64,000 nt of DNA from a virus, in the IMG/VR virus record IMGVR_UViG_3300036985_007703, positions 104,533 through 168,532 of that record; one strand, given 5' to 3'. Shown piece after piece: positions 8,025-15,777 of this stretch; the first letter of the stretch is position 1, and each line of letters begins with the position of its first letter. The notes beneath the pieces are model-generated. The model was not told the DNA's origin, searched no databases, and saw only the letters and a list, made by a program, of their open reading frames with translations. Position numbers and translations under genes: made by a program.

Positions 8025-8740
8025 TAGAACTTCGCTCCTTGCCCGCCCACCGCAGGCCGGTAGTTGTACATCGCCAAATCCACGACCTGCAGCGCCGGCC
8101 AATTCTCCGACTCGCAGAGGTCGATCTCCGCCCGCACCGTCCACGACACCGTGAAGCCCACCGAGCGGTTCGCGATGTCCGTGAGGTCGGACACGTCCGA
8201 GATGTTCAGGTCGCCCGTGTCGTAATGCCGCACGTCCCCCTTGCTGTCGGTGACGGCCAGGGGGAACCACGGCGGCTTGCACGCCCGCAGGATCTGCATG
8301 AGCATCCGCGTGGAGTCCGTGCGCAGGCGCGCGAAGCCCTGCACGTCATAGGCGAAATTGAAGGGGTGCGCGTTCCAGCGCTCCGCATACTGGTCATAGC
8401 CGCGCTCGCCCGTGGGGAGGACCACGGGGCGCGCCCCCGGCGCCGCGATGCGCTCGGTGCCGTACCACGGCGCCCGGTCGTAGGCCACGTCCAGGCTGTT
8501 CCGCTTGATCACGTACGCCGGCAGGATGTGGTGCTGGTAGGCGTCGTCCGGCGCGCCCCAGAAGATGGGCACGCGCCCCCCGAGGTGGGCGAGGTCCGTG
8601 GGGAGGTCGCGCACGGTCACCGCATAGGCCTGGCGCTGCGTGCCGTCCACGGCGTAGCTCACCAGCTCGCCGCCGAAGGCCCGCATCACGCCCTCATCAA
8701 AGGCGCGGATGCCCACGGTGCTAAACGCGCTCTCGACCAC
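8024..8740 (-). CDS. Putative tail-completion or neck protein
   Basis: 238 residues, GTG start with GAGGAG upstream. The central part (FNFAYDVQGFARLRTDSTRMLMQILRACKPPWFPLAVTDSKGD) and C-terminal part (VSDLTDIANRSVGFTVSWTVRAEIDL) have the layout of tail-terminator-type proteins of myophages, as I remember them. Position before the sheath gene fits such a role. I cannot confirm the family from sequence alone. A palindrome copy lies 20 bases upstream. Confidence 0.7.
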   Translation of the reverse strand: MVESAFSTVGIRAFDEGVMRAFGGELVSYAVDGTQRQAYAVTVRDLPTDLAHLGGRVPIFWGAPDDAYQHHILPAYVIKRNSLDVAYDRAPWYGTERIAAPGARPVVLPTGERGYDQYAERWNAHPFNFAYDVQGFARLRTDSTRMLMQILRACKPPWFPLAVTDSKGDVRHYDTGDLNISDVSDLTDIANRSVGFTVSWTVRAEIDLCESENWPALQVVDLAMYNYRPAVGGQGAKF

Positions 8741-8760
8741 CTCGGCTCCTCACCGCGGGC

Positions 8761-8778
8761 TGCGCATGCGCATGCGCG
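8761..8778. repeat. 18-bp palindrome copy 2 (intergenic)
   Basis: TGCGCATGCGCATGCGCG, between the stop at 8781 and the GTG start at 8740. Only the last base departs from the perfect palindrome (a transition). Confidence 0.9.
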
Positions 8779-8780
8779 GC

Positions 8781-8963
8781 CTACTCGTCGTCGTCATCGG
8801 GGGCATCGTCCCCCTCGTCGTCATCGTCGTCGTCGTCATCCTCGTCCCCCTCCTCGCCGGTCGCCACCGCGAGCGCCGTCTGCAGCGCGCCGTTCTGGCG
8901 CCGCAGCAACTCCGTCTCGATGTCCCCGAGCGTGCGATTCAACTGATCCAGCTTGTTCGGCAT
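8781..8963 (-). CDS. Small protein with polyaspartate tail
   Basis: 60 residues. ATG at 8963 has AAGGAG six bases upstream; a longer frame would need a TTG start. The N-terminal half is helical (LDQLNRTLGDIETELLRRQNG). The C-terminal 24 residues are almost all Asp and Glu, encoded by a run of GTC/ATC-type trinucleotides on the plus strand. Function unknown; such acidic tails often mimic DNA or bind basic partners. Confidence 0.7.
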   Translation of the reverse strand: MPNKLDQLNRTLGDIETELLRRQNGALQTALAVATGEEGDEDDDDDDDDEGDDAPDDDDE

Positions 8964-9002
8964 GATGCTCTCCTTGGCTGTGCAACCCGACAACAGTCCG
9001 CA

Positions 9003-9929
9003 TTAGAACTTCCGACGCGGCGCAAACGGCGCGATGCGCCTGGTGAAGGCCTCCGCCGCCCCGCCCAGATCACTTATACCGAGGGAATCCGCCTCCGGCA
9101 ACGAATGGCCCGTCCAACGCCCCGTTTCTACATAGCGCACGTAGGCCTTCAGCAGCTTCGGGATGGCCTTCCCCAGGGCCTCCAGCGCGGGGCGCCAGTG
9201 GGCCTTGCCCTCGCCCCCGCCCAGCCCGAACTCGGCCCGCAGGACGGCCCACGCCACGTCCTGGTGCACCTCGGCCCCCACGCCCTCGCCCGGCGGCGCC
9301 ACCTGCGCGTTGATCACCCCCATCGCGCGCAAGCTCGACTCGATGAGGTCGGCCTCGCGCCGGCGCTCCGCCACGAAGTACGCCACCTCGTCGGGGCGCG
9401 CGGCCCGCGCCACGAGCGTCGCATCCTGGGGGTCCGGCCGGATCGGCAGCCAGTCCGGCGGCCACGGGCTGTACCGCGCCAGCACCTCGACGAAGGGCCG
9501 CGCGCCGGGCCGCGGCACCACGAACAGCAGCGTGGTCCCCACCTGCTGCTCCGTGAGCCCCTCGGGCTGCCCCTCGAAGTACACCGCGACGCCCTCCCCC
9601 GCGTCGACGCCCTCCAGCAGGGCGATCTGGAGCTGCTCCGCATAGGGGATCGTCCCGAGGCTCGGCGCACGGGCGCGCACCTCCTCGCGCAGCACGTCGG
9701 CCAGCGCCAGCAGGAACAGCTCGCGCCCCTTCGCCATGCGCTTGGGGTAGAGCGTGAAGAACCGCTTGATGTCCCGCCCCGTCTGGGGGGCCCACCCGAA
9801 GACCGGCACCGGCGAGGCCTGCGCGCGCGGGGCGTTCCCCGCCTTGGTCCCCGCCGGGGGGCGGACGCGCTTCAGGGGGACGTTGCGCCCCTTGAACCGC
9901 TGTCCCGTGCCCGTGAACGCCTTGCCCAC
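9003..9929 (-). CDS. Hypothetical protein
   Basis: 308 residues, GTG start 1 base after the previous stop. Basic N-terminus (GKAFTGTGQRFKGRNVPLKRVR), a helical middle with LALADVLREEVRARAPSLGTIPY, and a basic C-terminus. No family is recognised. The position among neck and tail genes suggests a virion or assembly protein. Confidence 0.75.
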   Translation of the reverse strand: MGKAFTGTGQRFKGRNVPLKRVRPPAGTKAGNAPRAQASPVPVFGWAPQTGRDIKRFFTLYPKRMAKGRELFLLALADVLREEVRARAPSLGTIPYAEQLQIALLEGVDAGEGVAVYFEGQPEGLTEQQVGTTLLFVVPRPGARPFVEVLARYSPWPPDWLPIRPDPQDATLVARAARPDEVAYFVAERRREADLIESSLRAMGVINAQVAPPGEGVGAEVHQDVAWAVLRAEFGLGGGEGKAHWRPALEALGKAIPKLLKAYVRYVETGRWTGHSLPEADSLGISDLGGAAEAFTRRIAPFAPRRKF

Positions 9930-9930
9930 G

Positions 9931-10623
9931 CTAGGCGCCCTGGGCCTGCCCCTGGGGCTTGCGCTTGGTGGGCACCTGGGCCTGCGCCTTCAGCGCCCGC
10001 CGCGTCTCGTGCCCCTTCTTTGCCGCCGCGCTGCGCTTGGCCGCCACCTGCTGCACCGCCAAGGCCTTGGCCGCCTTCTTCTGCGTGCGCTGCGCGCTGA
10101 TCAGCTTCGCCGCCATCGTGACGCGGCCCTCGCGCTGCTTCTCGGCCGGCTTCAACCGCTCCATCCCCATACGCCGCGAGGCGCCCTTGAGGTGCTGGCG
10201 GATGCCCTCCATCATGCTCTGGCGCTTGGTGCGCTTGGGCCGGAAGCCGTAGTGGCGCTTCACCTGGTTCTTCCAGAAGCGCATGGCCTGCTCGTAGTTC
10301 GGCTTGCCCTTGGCCACGATCCGCCCCTCGGTCGCCATGCGCGCCACCGCGCTCCACCAGAAGGCCGCGGAGTCTGGGAACGGGATCTGCGCGGGGTCGA
10401 TCAGGTACCACGGCGGCTGCAGGTAGCGCCCGTACTTGGCCTTGGCCTGCTCCATCGTCAGCTTCTCGGGCCGCGGGTTGCGCGTCGGCATGCGGGGCTG
10501 GATCGCGCGCTCCTCCAGCAGGGCCGCAAGGCGCCCCGCCAGCCCCTCGTTGCGTACGCGCATACGCAGGGGAGAGCCCGTGATCGCCCGCAGGGCCCCC
10601 GCGAGTTGCCCCGCCGTCCTCAC
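9931..10623 (-). CDS. Hypothetical basic protein
   Basis: 230 residues. GTG at 10623 forms a GTGA overlap with the previous stop; longer frames run into the upstream gene. The C-terminal half is extremely Lys/Ala/Gln-rich (AAKKGHETRRALKAQAQ). The N-terminus RTAGQLAGALRAITG is a weak echo of the shared leader. A palindrome copy (10551-10568) lies in frame and encodes LRMRVR. Possibly DNA-binding; no family is recognised. Confidence 0.8.
   Translation of the reverse strand: MRTAGQLAGALRAITGSPLRMRVRNEGLAGRLAALLEERAIQPRMPTRNPRPEKLTMEQAKAKYGRYLQPPWYLIDPAQIPFPDSAAFWWSAVARMATEGRIVAKGKPNYEQAMRFWKNQVKRHYGFRPKRTKRQSMMEGIRQHLKGASRRMGMERLKPAEKQREGRVTMAAKLISAQRTQKKAAKALAVQQVAAKRSAAAKKGHETRRALKAQAQVPTKRKPQGQAQGA
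10551..10568. repeat. 18-bp palindrome copy 3 (inside a gene)
   Basis: TGCGTACGCGCATACGCA, in frame near the start of the gene 9931-10623. On the transcribed strand one stem pair is U-G and the rest are Watson-Crick. Confidence 0.9.
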
Positions 10624-10994
10624 AACTGCACCGCCGGCATCGGCACGTGCGCGAGGGCCGGGCGGCCGTCCGCCATCCCCTTGGGCACGTACTGGTGCAC
10701 GAGGGGCTCGTGCCCCGCGCAGACCCCGATGAGGCCGGGCTGGCCCGCCACGCGGATCCCCGCATGCGAGGCCGCCCCGCACAGGAAGCAGTAGCCCGCG
10801 AGGTGCCCGAGGAGCGGCCCCTTATACCAGGGGTAGGTGCCCCCGCCCCAGGGCCCGCAGCAGGCCTCCCCGCGCGCCGTGGCCTCGCAGTAGGGGAGGC
10901 CGCGCTCGCGCCCCCACCAGTAGCGGTCGCACATCGCGCACGCCCAGACGACGCCCTCCCGGAGCGCCGCCCCCACGTCCCGCGCCGCGCTCAC
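10620..10994 (-). CDS. Cysteine-rich hypothetical protein
   Basis: 124 residues, GTG start in a GTGA overlap. It contains CAMC near residue 20, CC near residue 45 and CFLC near residue 75, followed by CAGHE, so one or two metal sites are likely. The ends of both neighbours overlap it by 4 bases. No family is recognised. Confidence 0.75.
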   Translation of the reverse strand: MSAARDVGAALREGVVWACAMCDRYWWGRERGLPYCEATARGEACCGPWGGGTYPWYKGPLLGHLAGYCFLCGAASHAGIRVAGQPGLIGVCAGHEPLVHQYVPKGMADGRPALAHVPMPAVQL

Positions 10995-11293
10995 GCGAAC
11001 CTCGCGCTCACGCGGAACCGCGTGGTGTCCCCGTGCCCCCGCCAGCCCGCCATCTCCACGTAGGCCTGCACGCGGTAGTCCCCGGCCTGATCCCAGTCCC
11101 CCGCCTGCACGAAGTAGGCGATGCTCGTGGTGCCCTCCAGGGCCCCCACCCACGTCACCAGCGTGCCGTCCGGCTTCTGCACGTGCAGCTCGCGCGTGGT
11201 CGCCGCCGTGATGTCCACGCAGGCGTCCACGACGATCTTCGTGCCGATGTCGCCGACGTAATACTTCGAGATGCCATCGCAACAGTCAGCCAT
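10991..11293 (-). CDS. Putative Ig-like virion protein
   Basis: 100 residues. The pattern HVQKPDGTLVTW, GTTSIAYFV, AGDWDQAGDYRVQAYVE, GWRGHGD is that of a small phage beta-sandwich protein (often found next to tail-fibre and neck genes) in which a polymer-like D-x-x-G-x-Y/W-x-x-Q strand is typical. Likely structural. ATG at 11293 overlaps the previous stop by 8 bases. Confidence 0.75.
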   Translation of the reverse strand: MADCCDGISKYYVGDIGTKIVVDACVDITAATTRELHVQKPDGTLVTWVGALEGTTSIAYFVQAGDWDQAGDYRVQAYVEMAGWRGHGDTTRFRVSARFA

Positions 11294-11474
11294 CGGCCGG
11301 ATCCTCCTCTAGCCCGAGCTTCGAGCACATCGCCAGCGTGCGCGCCACGCACCCCACCAGCGCCAGCCCCGGCGCCGCGGGCCCCCGCAGCGCCACCAGC
11401 GTAGCGCAGGGCGAGCACGCGGCCAAGGTTTGCGCCACGCACGAGGTCAGGCACAGGCGGTCCTCGTCAGCCAT
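11286..11474 (-). CDS. Small Cys-containing protein with internal repeat
   Basis: 62 residues. It has two similar segments, SCVAQTLAACSPC and GCVARTLAMCSKL, so it is an internal duplication with paired cysteines. GGAGGA lies upstream of the ATG. It overlaps the next gene by 8 bases. Function unknown. Confidence 0.65.
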   Translation of the reverse strand: MADEDRLCLTSCVAQTLAACSPCATLVALRGPAAPGLALVGCVARTLAMCSKLGLEEDPADG

Positions 11475-11475
11475 C

Positions 11476-11640
11476 CTAGCAGTCCTCCGTCCGCTTGGGC
11501 GCGCTGATCAGGCCCAAGCGCAGCGCGATCCGCGAGCACAGGCGCACGATCTCCCGCAGGTGCCCCACCCAGGCCCCCGCGTAGCCCTGCGTCGCCATCA
11601 AGCTCTTGGGCCCGAGCCCGCGCGTCACGATGCGGTTCAC
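11476..11640 (-). CDS. Small hypothetical protein
   Basis: 54 residues, GTG start in a GTGA overlap with the gene before it. It includes an amphipathic helix (GHLREIVRLCSRIALRLG). Function unknown; the overlap supports it being translated. Confidence 0.6.
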   Translation of the reverse strand: MNRIVTRGLGPKSLMATQGYAGAWVGHLREIVRLCSRIALRLGLISAPKRTEDC

Positions 11641-12110
11641 GCGGGCACCCGCTCGAAGACGTTCTCCATCGTGGGGAGCCCCGCCTGGTCCTTCAAATCG
11701 AACGTCAAGATCGGCGTGGTGTCGTCCGCCCCGTAGAAGATCATCTGGTCGCCGATGATGCGCCAGCGCCCCGTCTCCACCTGCCGCACGAGCGCGAGGT
11801 CCGCCTGGAGCGCGAGGTCGTGCACCGTCACGTCCTCGACCACCACGCACAGCACGCCATTGGCGTCGACGAGCTGGTACTCCGCCACGTACTGCTCCAC
11901 GGGGAGCGCCGGGGGGAGCCACACGAGGCGCCACGTGCTCGATGCCCCCACCTGCGCGAGGTCCGTCAGGGGGAGGTCCTCGACCTCGCCGCCCCCCGCC
12001 ACGTGGTATACGCGCACCGCGGCCCCCGCCACGTCGAGCTTGGGCGTCCCGTCCAGGTCCACCGCGAGCACCTGGAGCACCACCTGCGCCGGGTTCGGCC
12101 GTAGCAGCAT
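11637..12110 (-). CDS. Putative beta-sandwich virion protein
   Basis: 157 residues. The N-terminal part (VAVDLDGTPKLDVAGAAVRVYHV) looks like an Ig-type beta domain; a later section (GRWRIIGDQMIFYGADDTTPILTFDLKD) is a common motif in phage fibre-associated proteins, where FDLKD strands are followed by G-x-P. Likely structural. ATG start with GGAGGCGGG upstream. Confidence 0.7.
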   Translation of the reverse strand: MLLRPNPAQVVLQVLAVDLDGTPKLDVAGAAVRVYHVAGGGEVEDLPLTDLAQVGASSTWRLVWLPPALPVEQYVAEYQLVDANGVLCVVVEDVTVHDLALQADLALVRQVETGRWRIIGDQMIFYGADDTTPILTFDLKDQAGLPTMENVFERVPA

Positions 12111-12119
12111 CCCGCCTCC

Positions 12120-12602
12120 TCAGCGCGTCAGCGCCAGCCCCGTGACGATCGCCCCGAGCACCACGGCGGCCCCCGCCGCGACGCCCGCAAGGATGCCCAT
12201 GCGCTTGGCCCGCGCGCGCTCCGCCTCCGTCTTCCCCAGCGCCTCGCGCGCCCGCTCCTCCGCCAGCGCCTCGCGCGCGAGGGCCGCGTCCGTGGCGCCC
12301 TTCTGCACCTCTGCCTGCGCCTCGTTCAGCGCGGTCCGCGCCACCTGCGTGGCGTACAACGTCTCCGCACGGGCCGCCCAGTCGAGCAAGGCGCGGTAGT
12401 CGAGCACGATGTGCCCGAGGTCCCGCCACTCATCGAGCGTGAAGCACTTCTGGTCCGCGCTACCGATGTGGCAGATCGCCCCCGGCGGGAGCGCGCGCTC
12501 CACCATCGGCCGCGGGGGCAGCTCCTCCGCCCACGCCGGCATGCTCACGGCCATACAGCACAGCATCCACAGCCCCAAGGCTCGTCGCGCCATCAATCGC
12601 AT
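12120..12602 (-). CDS. Signal-peptide protein with coiled coil and C-terminal TM (spanin-like)
   Basis: 160 residues. There is an N-terminal signal peptide (MARRALGLWMLCCMAVSMPAWA, probable cleavage after AWA), a periplasmic part with a long Ala/Glu/Arg coiled coil (about residues 85-135), and a C-terminal membrane helix (ILAGVAAGAAVVLGAIVTGLAL). A secreted coiled coil anchored at the other end is a topology found in unimolecular spanins and related cell-envelope proteins. There is no clear lipobox. Its 5' end overlaps the preceding gene by 143 bases in another frame, which is reminiscent of Rz/Rz1 pairs. Spanin role is inference. Confidence 0.7.
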   Translation of the reverse strand: MRLMARRALGLWMLCCMAVSMPAWAEELPPRPMVERALPPGAICHIGSADQKCFTLDEWRDLGHIVLDYRALLDWAARAETLYATQVARTALNEAQAEVQKGATDAALAREALAEERAREALGKTEAERARAKRMGILAGVAAGAAVVLGAIVTGLALTR

Positions 12603-12864
12603 CGTGTCCTCCCTGCGTGTCCGCCGCCACCGCCGCGCCCCCCGCCCGCGTCGCCGCGTCCGCGGCGTCCAGCGCCCCCTCCGCGACCTTGATCGGCCCC
12701 AGGGCCGGCGTGGGGTCGGGTAGGGGCCCCGGCGCGGGCTGAGGTGCCACGGGCACCTTGGTGCGCCGCACGCGCACCGCGATCAGGATGCCCATCACCA
12801 GCCCCATGACTGCCGAGGTGAGCACCTGCCAGTGGTCCTTCGCCCAATCCCATACCGCGCTCAT
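12460..12864 (-). CDS. Single-pass membrane protein, out-of-frame overlap with next gene
   Basis: 134 residues. Near the N-terminus there is a membrane helix (LTSAVMGLVMGILIAV), then Arg-rich RVRRTK, then a Pro/Ala-rich stretch. The start at 12864 forms an ATGA overlap with the previous stop. The first open stop in this frame is at 12460, so the last 47 codons overlap the spanin-like gene in another frame. This resembles the nested arrangement of Rz/Rz1 genes, although here the second protein is not an obvious lipoprotein. Holin or i-spanin are alternatives. Confidence 0.6.
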   Translation of the reverse strand: MSAVWDWAKDHWQVLTSAVMGLVMGILIAVRVRRTKVPVAPQPAPGPLPDPTPALGPIKVAEGALDAADAATRAGGAAVAADTQGGHDAIDGATSLGAVDAVLYGREHAGVGGGAAPAADGGARAPAGGDLPHR

Positions 12865-13217
12865 GCGTGTCTCTTTCTGGGGGGGATCGGCCCGGTCTGC
12901 CCCACGTTCCCCCGCCTGCGTAGCAGCCACCAGATCGCGAGCCCCCCGAGGGTGTTGGCGATCATGTCGCGCCAGCTCGCCCCGTACCGGAAGCACCCGT
13001 CCCAGAGGACCTCCCAGAGCCCCATCATCGCGGCCCACGCCACGAGAGGCCCCCACCACTTGCCAAGCCAGCGGCTCAGCAGCCAACCGAGGAAGAACAC
13101 GATGAGGAAGTGCATCAGCTTGTCGGGCAGCGCCACGTTCCACGCCTCTGGGAGCCCCAGCTCGTCGAGCCGCAGCATCTCCCACCAATAGTCCTCCCCC
13201 TCCCAGCGAAATTGCAT
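12861..13217 (-). CDS. VanZ-like multi-pass membrane protein
   Basis: 118 residues. The pattern LPDKLMHFLIVFFLGWLL, then GLWEVLWD, then SWRDMIANTLGGLAIWWLLRR has the D-K-x-x-H-F, E-x-x-D and D-x-x-A-N-x-x-G motifs of VanZ/YfiM-type small membrane proteins, with about three helices. The ATG at 13217 is chosen because AAGGAGG is 7 bases upstream; a GTG at 13223 is too close to it. The place within the lysis/envelope cluster suggests a role at the host membrane. Confidence 0.75.
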   Translation of the reverse strand: MQFRWEGEDYWWEMLRLDELGLPEAWNVALPDKLMHFLIVFFLGWLLSRWLGKWWGPLVAWAAMMGLWEVLWDGCFRYGASWRDMIANTLGGLAIWWLLRRRGNVGQTGPIPPRKRHA

Positions 13218-13219
13218 CG

Positions 13220-13726
13220 TCACGCCTCCTTGCCCATCGCCTCAAAGTCCGCCCCGTGCGCGCGACAGAAATCCCGGATGTCCTCGGGAGTCGTCAGCTC
13301 GGGCGGCAACTCCCCCTCCACCGCCACCCCGGCCGCCCGCAGGAAGATCGCGATCAGCTCGGAGCACTTCACCGACGAGGTCTGCCACCGGATCCGCGTC
13401 ACCTTCACGCGGAACCACTCCTTGAGCATGAGCGCCCACGCGATCACGAGGAGGCCCTCGTAGTCGTAGCGCGCCCCCATCTCGTCGGAGATCGCCGCGA
13501 GCCCCGCCCGCGCCCCAAACTTGCACCGATACTCCGCCACGACGTGGTGCCGCGCCCGGATCGACGGCACCATGCGCACGCCCCCGATGCGCGCCTCCGC
13601 CACCATGCGGCGCCCCCACACCGGGAACTCGATCATGCAGTGCGAGACCGGGCTACGGGTGATCCACCGGATCACCGCACCCAGCGGCGTCTTGGAGGCA
13701 GTCAGCACGATGCGCACGTCGTCCAT
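13220..13726 (-). CDS. Permuted NlpC/P60-like (YiiX-type) cysteine hydrolase
   Basis: 168 residues. The order His (H29 in SPVSHCMIEF) then Cys (C121 in SVKCSEL) is that of the permuted NlpC/P60 or LRAT-like fold, with YDYEGLL and LKEW between them as in YiiX-type proteins. Such enzymes cut amide or thioester bonds; in phages they occur as cell-wall peptidases. It is in a cluster with three membrane or secreted proteins, so a lysis or entry function is plausible. There is no signal peptide. The family assignment is from motifs only. Confidence 0.7.
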   Translation of the reverse strand: MDDVRIVLTASKTPLGAVIRWITRSPVSHCMIEFPVWGRRMVAEARIGGVRMVPSIRARHHVVAEYRCKFGARAGLAAISDEMGARYDYEGLLVIAWALMLKEWFRVKVTRIRWQTSSVKCSELIAIFLRAAGVAVEGELPPELTTPEDIRDFCRAHGADFEAMGKEA

Positions 13727-13734
13727 GCCACTCC

Positions 13735-14682
13735 CTAGTTAAGCGCGTTGGCCCGCGCCCGGTAGAGCGTCGCCGCCACCTGGATCAGCTTCGCGCTTGT
13801 GTTGTGCAACGTCACCTTGAACCGCCAGTGCGCGAGCACGCGGATCGGCTTCACGGCGGGCACGATCAGGGGGTAGTGGTCCGTTCCGAGCAGCGGCAAC
13901 TTGGTGACGAACTCGTTGAGGGCCACATCCGCATCGAAGAGGTGATACCCCCCCGTGCCCGCCGCGTTGAGCGTCACGGCCTCGGTCACGGGATCCCAGT
14001 CAAAGTAGCCGTGCCCCCCCGGCGCGGGCACCGGCCGCACCTTAGTGAACGCCACGTTCGCGTTCTCCTTGGCGGTCAAATCGAGGTCCCAGTTGCCCGT
14101 CCCTGGGGTCGCCGGGACGAACACATGCGCCCCGCCCCCCACCGCCACCTTGTTGTAATTGCCCGCCCCCAGATGCTCCGTCCCCGCCGTTGCAGGGCAG
14201 TACACCGTGAGCGAAACATGATCGCCGAGCGCGAACCCCGTGTGGCCGAGGTGCCCGCCCGCGAGGTACGACCACTGCACGAACTGGAACTCCTGCACGT
14301 CGGCCCCCTGGGCGTCCGCCTCGAACGCCAACAGCTCCGTGCCGATGGTCCCTGCCGCCACGTCATCGCTGGCCCCGCAGAAGTTCGTCAGCACGCCGAG
14401 CGGGAAGAGGTTGGGCGCCGTGTACTTGCGCCCGTCCACGTCCTGGGGCTCCACGAGCGCCGCCAACGGCACCCCGCTGTGCGCCGCCACCAACGCGGCC
14501 AGCACGCCGACTTCCCCCTCGCTGAGCGTCGCCTTGAACCACAGATCGCAGGCATCTCCCGCGGTGTCGATCCGCGCTAACGCCACCGTGATCGCGCTGG
14601 TCCCCACCTCTTGGGCAAGCCGATCGGGCGCCACGCAGTGATTAAGGAAATCGCCTGAAATAGAAAACTCGTACTTCTGCAT
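13735..14682 (-). CDS. Putative tail or fibre-associated virion protein
   Basis: 315 residues. The N-terminal part (SISGDFLNHCVAPDRLAQEV, GDACDLWFKATLSEGEV, VAAHSGVPL) is a pattern I know from phage structural proteins, in which a D-x-W-F-K-A strand and a V-A-A-H-x-G-x-P-L segment recur. The remainder is beta-rich and ends in LIQVAATLYRARANAL. Likely a virion surface protein, as it lies next to fibre genes. ATG at 14682. Confidence 0.7.
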   Translation of the reverse strand: MQKYEFSISGDFLNHCVAPDRLAQEVGTSAITVALARIDTAGDACDLWFKATLSEGEVGVLAALVAAHSGVPLAALVEPQDVDGRKYTAPNLFPLGVLTNFCGASDDVAAGTIGTELLAFEADAQGADVQEFQFVQWSYLAGGHLGHTGFALGDHVSLTVYCPATAGTEHLGAGNYNKVAVGGGAHVFVPATPGTGNWDLDLTAKENANVAFTKVRPVPAPGGHGYFDWDPVTEAVTLNAAGTGGYHLFDADVALNEFVTKLPLLGTDHYPLIVPAVKPIRVLAHWRFKVTLHNTSAKLIQVAATLYRARANALN

Positions 14683-14713
14683 GAATACGCTCCCTCTGCC
14701 CCACCGGAACCGA

Positions 14714-15346
14714 TCAGATCTTGCGATCTTCCACCAACAGCGACCCGTGATAGATCGCTGGATTCGTCACCGCCGAGATGCGCGCCGTCCCGCCCGTGGT
14801 CTTCCACTGGATCTTCACCGTGTGCGAAGCCGCCGTCGCACTACGCCGCAACACAATCGACCCCGACTGGAGCTGTCCCGTTGTGACACGCATCTGGATG
14901 CCCCGCTGCACCGCCCCATCAATCAACACCTGGAAGGCGATGTCCTGGAGCGCCGAGGCATCCGCACCTACCGAGAACCAGATGTGCAGGTATCCCGCTG
15001 TCGCCACCGTCAACGTCACGCTGAGCGCCGTCAAATCTACGAACGACGTGGAAGTCGTCGTGACATCCGTCGTTACCTCGGCGAACCCCACCTGCCGGAT
15101 CTCCGGCGCCGCGAGGTGGGCGTCGATCTGGGCGTGCGTGTTCGTCCCCCGATCGGCGATGTTCAGATGCGAGAGCTGATCCGATGCCCCCTGGGAGTGG
15201 CTCGCCGCATGCGCCGTCGCCAGCGTCTCCTCGGTCCCGTCGTCCTTCTTCGAGTACCAGACGCCATCCAGCTTGGGATAGAGCTTCTGGAACCCCGTCG
15301 AAGGCGTGGCGTGCGTGTCGCTCTTGCTGATATTCAACTCACCCAT
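14714..15346 (-). CDS. Putative tail fibre protein
   Basis: 210 residues. The ATG at 15346 has AGGAGG 7 bases upstream. The N-terminus (LYPKLDGVWYSKKDDGTE, ATAHAASHSQGASDQLSHLN, THAQIDAHLA) contains short His/Ala/Asp repeats common at the joint of phage fibres. The C-terminal domain (HIWFSVGADASALQD, HTVKIQWKTTGG) is a beta sandwich such as receptor-binding tips have. Receptor role is inference. Confidence 0.75.
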   Translation of the reverse strand: MGELNISKSDTHATPSTGFQKLYPKLDGVWYSKKDDGTEETLATAHAASHSQGASDQLSHLNIADRGTNTHAQIDAHLAAPEIRQVGFAEVTTDVTTTSTSFVDLTALSVTLTVATAGYLHIWFSVGADASALQDIAFQVLIDGAVQRGIQMRVTTGQLQSGSIVLRRSATAASHTVKIQWKTTGGTARISAVTNPAIYHGSLLVEDRKI

Positions 15347-15357
15347 CGTGCCGCCTC

Positions 15358-15738
15358 CTACAGGATGAACACGCGCCCCTCGACGCGTAGTTCCCCCTCC
15401 AACGTCAACTGATCCGCGATGATGAACTGATACGGAATCCGCACCCACGCCACTTCATCCGCATAGACCCACTCGCGCATGTAGGCGAGCCCCGTCCCCC
15501 CGTGCGCCAGCTCCTTGAGCGTCATGGGCTCGGGCACCGCCACGTCCTGGAACGTCAGGTTGTCGTCCGCATCCCGCGTGACGAGCACCTGGGCATCGTT
15601 CGAGATGTCGCTCTGGATCGCCACGCCCCGGCAATCGAGGAAGTCCTCGTGCACGTCGATCTCGGACGGCGACAGATCCGTCTCTGTCCCCCCGTGGGTC
15701 GGATCCTCCCACTTCAGCGCCTGTGTACGATCTACCAT
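15358..15738 (-). CDS. Small virion protein next to fibre genes
   Basis: 126 residues, beta-rich. It contains MTLKELAHGGTGLA and a C-terminal half with IADQLTLEGELRVEGRVF, a short repeated-strand stretch common in fibre shafts. ATG at 15738. Probably a fibre accessory protein. Confidence 0.7.
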   Translation of the reverse strand: MVDRTQALKWEDPTHGGTETDLSPSEIDVHEDFLDCRGVAIQSDISNDAQVLVTRDADDNLTFQDVAVPEPMTLKELAHGGTGLAYMREWVYADEVAWVRIPYQFIIADQLTLEGELRVEGRVFIL

Positions 15739-15777
15739 AGGCCCAGCCTATCACCGGGCGGGGATCAACTCCAAGGT

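Noticed and set aside
12593-12853. An 86-codon minus-strand frame in the lysis cassette
   Set aside because: Gly/Arg/Ala-rich shadow of the membrane protein in another frame; that protein has a real membrane helix and coupled start.
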